Source of the DNA: Oscillospiraceae bacterium
Lineage (GTDB): Bacteria; Bacillota; Clostridia; Oscillospirales; Oscillospiraceae
Assembly: GCA_902774015.1 (NCBI GenBank)
Contig: CACYHB010000015.1
Location: 1 to 39,758, forward strand
DNA length: 39,758 nt
Direction: 5' to 3'
Under the pieces are notes generated by a model. It saw only the letters and a program-made list of their open reading frames with translations. It was not told the origin of the DNA and ran no database searches. Positions within the stretch are counted from its first letter, which is position 1. Each line of letters begins with the position of its first letter. Positions 39,424-39,758 of the stretch are shown piece after piece. The translations under genes were made by a program, and so were the position numbers.

Positions 39424-39459
39424 AGATCCTCCCGTCATCCTGAGCGCGGCAAAGGATCT
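39424..39459. repeat. Interspersed repeat GTCATCCTGAGCG...AAAGGATCT
   Basis: AGATCCT (39424-39430) faces AGGATCT (39453-39459) around GTCATCCTGAGCGCGGCAA. The core GTCATCCTGAGCG followed by AAGGATCT is a repeat I recognise from many bacterial genomes, usually intergenic. It is not specific to this phage. Confidence 0.6.
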
Positions 39460-39482
39460 CATCATTCATTGATAAGGTGCAA

Positions 39483-39530
39483 GGGGCTCTCCCCGAAGCG
39501 TTCCCGCCGGAGCGTTTCGGGCAGGGCCCC
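39483..39530. repeat. Complex palindrome in the repeat-rich gap
   Basis: Outer arms GGGGC/GCCCC (39483-39487, 39526-39530) and inner arms CCCGAAGCG/CGTTTCGGG (39492-39500, 39513-39521) form a nested stem. It adjoins the palindromic element at 39532-39587. Confidence 0.55.
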
Positions 39531-39531
39531 T

Positions 39532-39587
39532 CCTTGCCTCCCCTGTGCAAGGGGAGGTATCCGGTACTCAAACCGGACGGAGGGGTT
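39532..39587. repeat. Palindromic repeat element, prophage intergenic copy
   Basis: On the minus strand: ACCCCTCCGTCCGG, a stem (CCGGTTTGAGTACCGG), then CTCCCCTTGCACAGGGGAG and GGCAAGGA. Head, tail and even the trailing GGCAAGGA match the host copy at 5354-5404; only the middle stem differs. Confidence 0.75.
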
Positions 39588-39593
39588 GTGTTC

Positions 39594-39758
39594 TTAGGTC
39601 AGCAGCGCCTTGAGCGCCTGCAGCTCTCTCTCGTTGAGCTCGGTGCTGCCGATCACGATAGACCAGCCGGCCGGGATCTCGATACACCGGGCGCTCTGCG
39701 GTGCCATGCCGAAAGCCACGCCCTCGCCGTCCGCGCAGAATTTCATCGCCCACTTTCG
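39594..39758 (-). CDS. Small phage protein, 5' end uncertain or outside window
   Basis: An open frame reaching the window edge encodes 54 residues ending SIVIGSTELNERELQALKALLT. A possible ATG lies at 39746 (MKFCADGEGVAFG) but has no good ribosome binding site, so the gene may extend past 39758. The composition is protein-like and the stop is followed by the repeat-rich gap. Function unknown. Confidence 0.55.
   Translation of the reverse strand, partial: RKWAMKFCADGEGVAFGMAPQSARCIEIPAGWSIVIGSTELNERELQALKALLT

Noticed and set aside
39424-39587. CRISPR array near the right edge
   Set aside because: The repeats differ from each other and are palindromic elements of several kinds, not evenly spaced identical repeats with unique spacers; no cas genes are near.

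Overview
The window joins a stretch of host chromosome (1 to about 10,500) to one end of a prophage (about 10,500 to 39,758). The host looks like a GC-rich, spore-forming Clostridia species, most likely an Oscillospiraceae relative. Evidence is the roughly 60% GC coding sequence, a CotF-type spore-coat gene pair, DUF4317 and DUF4342 proteins, strong AAGGAGG-type ribosome binding sites and consensus promoters with 17-base spacers. This placement is inference; there is no rRNA in the window.

Host part: a DUF4317 protein; an M3 oligoendopeptidase; two small spore-coat genes; a small membrane protein; a DUF4342 protein; endonuclease III (nth); an M32 carboxypeptidase; two HAD phosphatases in one operon; L-ribulose-5-phosphate 4-epimerase (araD); a membrane-anchored GH25 lysozyme; then a tRNA-Thr/tRNA-Tyr operon with a near-perfect promoter and terminator. 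Most genes are single units with their own promoter and hairpin terminator.

Prophage part: every gene is on the minus strand, so transcription runs from the right edge toward the tRNAs. In transcription order: a partial small gene; an HUH-type replication-initiator-like protein; a Cys-containing 75-aa protein; a putative late promoter; an 80-aa basic protein; TerS; TerL; a P22-like portal; a Prp-type cysteine protease; scaffold; N4-gp56-family major capsid protein; a 77-aa protein; a head-tail connector; a probable tail nozzle protein; a 339-aa internal protein; a 3,110-aa polyvalent protein with a zinc-peptidase motif; a second late promoter; a baseplate-like protein; a tailspike; an LRR receptor-binding-like protein; small coupled tail genes; CHAP endolysin; an accessory lysis membrane protein; holin; a small HTH protein; and a four-gene cassette next to the tRNAs. 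There is no tape-measure or tail-tube gene, which suggests a short-tailed (podovirus-like) particle. Integrase and lysogeny genes are not seen and presumably lie beyond 39,758.

The most notable signals are: (1) two intergenic sites, about 19.7 kb apart, sharing a 19-base box at the same 13-base distance from an extended -10, which looks like a phage-specific late promoter; (2) a phage-encoded Prp protease next to scaffold and capsid genes that share a matching N-terminal LxLxLF motif; (3) a palindromic repeat family found between host genes, between phage genes, and twice in frame inside the 3,110-aa protein; (4) a low-GC domain spliced into that protein; (5) an uncharacterised four-gene cassette with its own promoter and terminator at the prophage edge.
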